Source of the DNA: a bacterium
GTDB taxonomy: Bacteria; Sysuimicrobiota; Sysuimicrobiia; Sysuimicrobiales; Segetimicrobiaceae
DNA: 45,617 nt
Direction: 5' to 3'
Assembly: GCA_035295165.1 (NCBI GenBank)
Contig: DATGJN010000054.1
Location: 1 to 45,617, forward strand
Part shown: positions 43,706 through 45,617 of the stretch, in pieces
How positions within the stretch are numbered: position 1 is the first letter of the stretch
Layout of the letters: the number at the start of each line of letters is the position of its first letter
Position numbers and translations under genes: made by a program
Notes under the pieces: model-generated
What the model was told of the DNA's origin: nothing
Seen by the model: only the letters and a program-made list of their open reading frames with translations
Database searches by the model: none

Positions 43706-43918
43706 GTGGAGTTCGTACCACGCCTGGGCGACGATCACGTCGTGGAAGAGGAGGTTCCGTGGCACCGGAAAGGACCGCGACTCCTGCACTTCTGTGGCGC
43801 TTGCATCGAGACGGTCCCGCCAGCGGCCGTGTGTCTTCGACGCCCGGGGGACACTTGGGGATGCGGGGCGAATCGCCTCATGTGCTTCGCGACAATACGT
43901 TCCACAAGGAGGAACTGA
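43706..43918 (+). CDS. Possible small protein, weakly supported
   Basis: A GTG-started frame of 70 codons whose stop lies only 2 bases before the next gene's GTG. It reads VPRLGDDHVVEEEVPWHRKGPRLLHFCGACIETV in its first half, with a CGAC pair that could bind metal; the second half looks less like protein. The ribosome binding site is moderate. It could equally be untranslated leader for the next gene. Confidence 0.25.
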   Translation: MEFVPRLGDDHVVEEEVPWHRKGPRLLHFCGACIETVPPAAVCLRRPGDTWGCGANRLMCFATIRSTRRN

Positions 43919-43920
43919 CG

Positions 43921-44214
43921 GTGCGAACGATGTTGCATGTGACGATTCCGGTCGAGCAAGGGAACAAGGCGATCAAGGACGGATCCCTCGCCAAGACGTT
44001 GCAGGCGTTCATGGACGAACACAAGCCCGAAGCCGCCTACTTCTTTCCGCATCAGGGCATGCGCTCCGCGTTCTTTGTCTTCGACATGAAGGACACCACC
44101 GACATCCCGAGGATCGCGGAACCCATGTTCATCAATTTGAATGCCTCTATCGAAGCGGCCCCCGCGATGAACGTTGACGATCTGAAGGCGGGACTAGGCA
44201 AATTCAAACTGTGA
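43921..44214 (+). CDS. Small conserved-type protein of unknown function
   Basis: A 97-residue protein starting at GTG 43921 with AAGGAGG upstream (the ATG at 43930 is an alternative). The sequence LHVTIPVEQGNKAIKDGSLAKTLQAFMDEHKPEAAYFFP, RSAFFVFDMKDTTDIPRIAEPMF and INLNASIEAAPAMNVDDLKAGLG has the strand-helix-strand order of a dimeric ferredoxin-like fold, like the GYD proteins. No function known to me. Confidence 0.75.
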   Translation: MRTMLHVTIPVEQGNKAIKDGSLAKTLQAFMDEHKPEAAYFFPHQGMRSAFFVFDMKDTTDIPRIAEPMFINLNASIEAAPAMNVDDLKAGLGKFKL

Positions 44215-44679
44215 GCCGCTGAGGCCTGGGGGCAGGGCACTCGCCTGCTCACCCCTCGGCAAGGGAATTCGCAACCGTAGACGGTGACAGGTGTTGTGTG
44301 GGCAGGAACACTAGACGCTTGGCTGCCAACACGGCATCCTCGAGCGCCGGACCGGCGGAGAGGATCGTGTCGTCGCGACGGGAAACAGCGACGTCGGTCG
44401 TCTGCGCCGGACGCCCAGGGGACGAGAGGACGGAAGATTCGCCGAGCCTTAACCTCACCCTAGACCGGGGCCTTCGGGAAGGTTCGTGCTTCTTCGCGGA
44501 ACGCCGTGATACGTCTGATCTAGCGCGTCGAATTAACGCCTAGCCTTCGTGGAGGTTCGGGGCCGTTTGGCAGGGTTCGGAACCTGTTCGGTTCCCCATA
44601 GGTTACCAGGAATGATCGGAGTCGCATTTTCGTGGCGCGAACGAAGCGGGAGAATAACAGCCACGGCTGAGGATCTGGG
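44215..44679. other. Intergenic region, no gene recognised
   Basis: About 465 bases with short frames on both strands (44298-44543 + and 44249-44458 -) that show no recognisable domain and no good ribosome binding site. An inverted repeat GGAACC-TGTTC-GGTTCC lies at 44579-44595, about 85 bases before the next ATG, and may be an operator or a weak hairpin. Confidence 0.45.
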
Positions 44680-44988
44680 ATGCCGCGCTACAAAGTGATG
44701 GTAGACGACAATTTCCGCTACGAGGACCCCGAAGAACGCTGGGAACACGGCGTCTACGACACCGCCGAGGACGCGCTGGCGGCATGTCGCCGGATCGTCG
44801 ATCAGTCGTTGCAGGCGTCCTATCGGCCCGGCATGTCGGCGCAAGCTCTCTACGACCACTACACGAGTTTCGGCGACGACCCGTTCGTCGTGATTGTCGA
44901 TGGCGTCGACGACAGTTTCAAGTTCTCCGCCTGGAGTTATGCGCAAGAGCGCTGCCGATCGATTTGCGGCCCGGATCCGGCAACCTGA
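44680..44988 (+). CDS. Conserved hypothetical protein
   Basis: A 102-residue protein: PRYKVMVDDNFRYEDPEERWEHGVYDTAEDALAACRRIVDQSL, then YRPGMSAQALYDHYTSFGDDPFVVIVDG and FSAWSYAQERC. I recognise this as a type of small hypothetical protein found in unrelated bacteria, often near mobile regions, but no function is assigned. TGAGGA stands upstream of the ATG. Confidence 0.75.
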   Translation: MPRYKVMVDDNFRYEDPEERWEHGVYDTAEDALAACRRIVDQSLQASYRPGMSAQALYDHYTSFGDDPFVVIVDGVDDSFKFSAWSYAQERCRSICGPDPAT

Positions 44989-45095
44989 ATTGTAAGCGGG
45001 GCCACCGGGCACAGCGCATTCGCGGAACGGCCTTGCCGCAGATATACTTCGTACGCAAAGGTGAGGAGCGTATGCTCCCGCATTGATTTGTTCCG

Positions 45096-45320
45096 CTAAC
45101 TGCGAAGTGCGAGCGTCAAATCCACGTGATACAACCCAACGCCGTCGCGGACAATCATGGTGGGATCCAACGCATACCAGATTGTGTTGACGAGTCCTGT
45201 GGGGTCTTTCGATTGGAAATAGAGACTCGATGGATCGGTGGGGACGGTATTGTTGTTAGTACGGAATTGCGCCCTCAGGCGAACGGAAGAACCTGGATAG
45301 TAAAGGGTCGAGGTCGCCAT
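45096..45320 (-). CDS. Phage-like structural protein, truncated
   Basis: A 74-residue frame: MATSTLYYPGSSVRLRAQFR, then DPSSLYFQSKDPTGL and VRDGVGLYHVDLTLALRS. It resembles the first two thirds of small phage virion proteins that begin with a FxPG(S/D)xVRLRA strand and go on to a YYRW segment, which is missing here. Third codon positions are far less GC-rich than in the rest of the window. Its ATG is 5 bases after the stop of the next frame upstream. Confidence 0.45.
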   Translation of the reverse strand: MATSTLYYPGSSVRLRAQFRTNNNTVPTDPSSLYFQSKDPTGLVNTIWYALDPTMIVRDGVGLYHVDLTLALRS

Positions 45321-45325
45321 CGAGC

Positions 45326-45556
45326 CTATGCGGACGCACTCAATGTGGGAGCCTCCGCTGTTCCCGTATCTTGAGAAACGGGAACAGAGAGAACAGCGGA
45401 TGCTGTCGCATTACCAGTGTACGCATATGTACCAGCAGACTCCTTTTCCATCGCCGCGAGTTTCGGGACATAGCTGACTAGTGCATTGTCCGAAATGTAT
45501 TGATACTTAACGATGGGTGGTGTATGCTCAATGCATGAGCCGACCCCCTGCGCCAC
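45326..45556 (-). CDS. Phage-like reading frame, probably broken
   Basis: A 76-codon frame ending just before the preceding feature and in the same AT-richer base composition. It reads LVSYVPKLAAMEKESAGTYAYTGNATASAVLSVPVSQDTG. Its 5' end overlaps the transposase-like start on the other strand, so the real gene was probably cut when the element inserted. No function recognised. Confidence 0.3.
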   Translation of the reverse strand: MAQGVGSCIEHTPPIVKYQYISDNALVSYVPKLAAMEKESAGTYAYTGNATASAVLSVPVSQDTGTAEAPTLSASA

Positions 45557-45617
45557 TGATGCTGCGGGATGAGCACCGAGCGGAGATCCACCGACAGCTG
45601 CGGCAACGGACGCTGTT
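45535..45617 (+). mobile_element. Start of an IS630-like transposase, cut by the window end
   Basis: From the ATG at 45535 the frame reads SRPPAPLMLRDEHRAEIHRQL and runs open to the window edge. This resembles the N terminus of IS630-family transposases, which precedes a helix-turn-helix. Only 27 codons are visible, and the element's end repeats cannot be identified. Confidence 0.45.

Overview
This 45.6 kb window is a GC-rich bacterial chromosome segment. Genes are densely packed, GTG and TTG starts are common, and ATGA stop/start overlaps recur. I see no rRNA, tRNA or CRISPR array. Gene content (Opu-type compatible-solute uptake, LigD, GYD and DUF3105 proteins, complex II-like subunits) fits an uncultured, environmental, largely respiratory bacterium. 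I cannot name the phylum from sequence alone; a deep-branching high-GC soil or sediment lineage is only a guess.

Region 1 (about 0.6-10.8 kb) is a three-carbon metabolism locus. On the + strand lie glpF, glpK, dhaK, dhaL and a fused DhaM-HPr-Enzyme I gene: glycerol uptake and phosphorylation plus PEP-dependent dihydroxyacetone phosphorylation. Converging on it from the - strand are methylglyoxal synthase (mgsA) and an overlapping four-gene unit: a short GlpA-type glycerol-3-phosphate dehydrogenase flavoprotein followed by complex II-type iron-sulfur (SdhB), SdhC and SdhD subunits. There is no sdhA, glpB or glpC here. The simplest reading is a glycerol-3-phosphate:quinone oxidoreductase in which GlpA occupies the SdhA position. 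This is the strongest candidate for a new system in the window.

Region 2 (10.9-15.7 kb) holds a GNAT acetyltransferase, a GYD protein with an adjacent broken small gene, a secreted beta-propeller, a YihY/BrkB membrane protein and a nitrilase-family amidohydrolase. Region 3 (15.8-22.0 kb, - strand) reads as one transcription unit: ABC-2 exporter (ATPase and permease), DUF72 protein, three-domain LigD (PE-LIG-POL, no Ku in view) and a branched-chain aminotransferase. Region 4 (22.1-27.8 kb, + strand) is an Opu/ProU-type osmolyte transporter (ATPase, two permeases, binding protein) followed by a class V aminotransferase and a metallophosphoesterase. Region 5 (27.9-30.0 kb) is a MarR regulator with an ABC-2 exporter and a recognisable promoter and operator.

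Region 6 (30.3-34.3 kb) has a Kup potassium transporter, a truncated ECF-sigma-like protein, a membrane-anchored protein of unknown function, a DoxX-like membrane protein and a DUF2231 membrane protein. Region 7 (34.3-43.0 kb) is a mixed metabolic stretch: quinone oxidoreductase, aldehyde dehydrogenase, DUF3105, metallophosphoesterase with SIS isomerase, SDR, a kelch-repeat pseudogene, a secreted alpha/beta hydrolase and a polysaccharide deacetylase. Region 8 (43.2-45.6 kb) carries small proteins and then passes into an AT-richer tail with phage-like gene fragments and the start of an apparent transposase cut by the window end.

GC-rich hairpins without a U tract recur at gene ends, and several candidate operators and promoters can be read directly.
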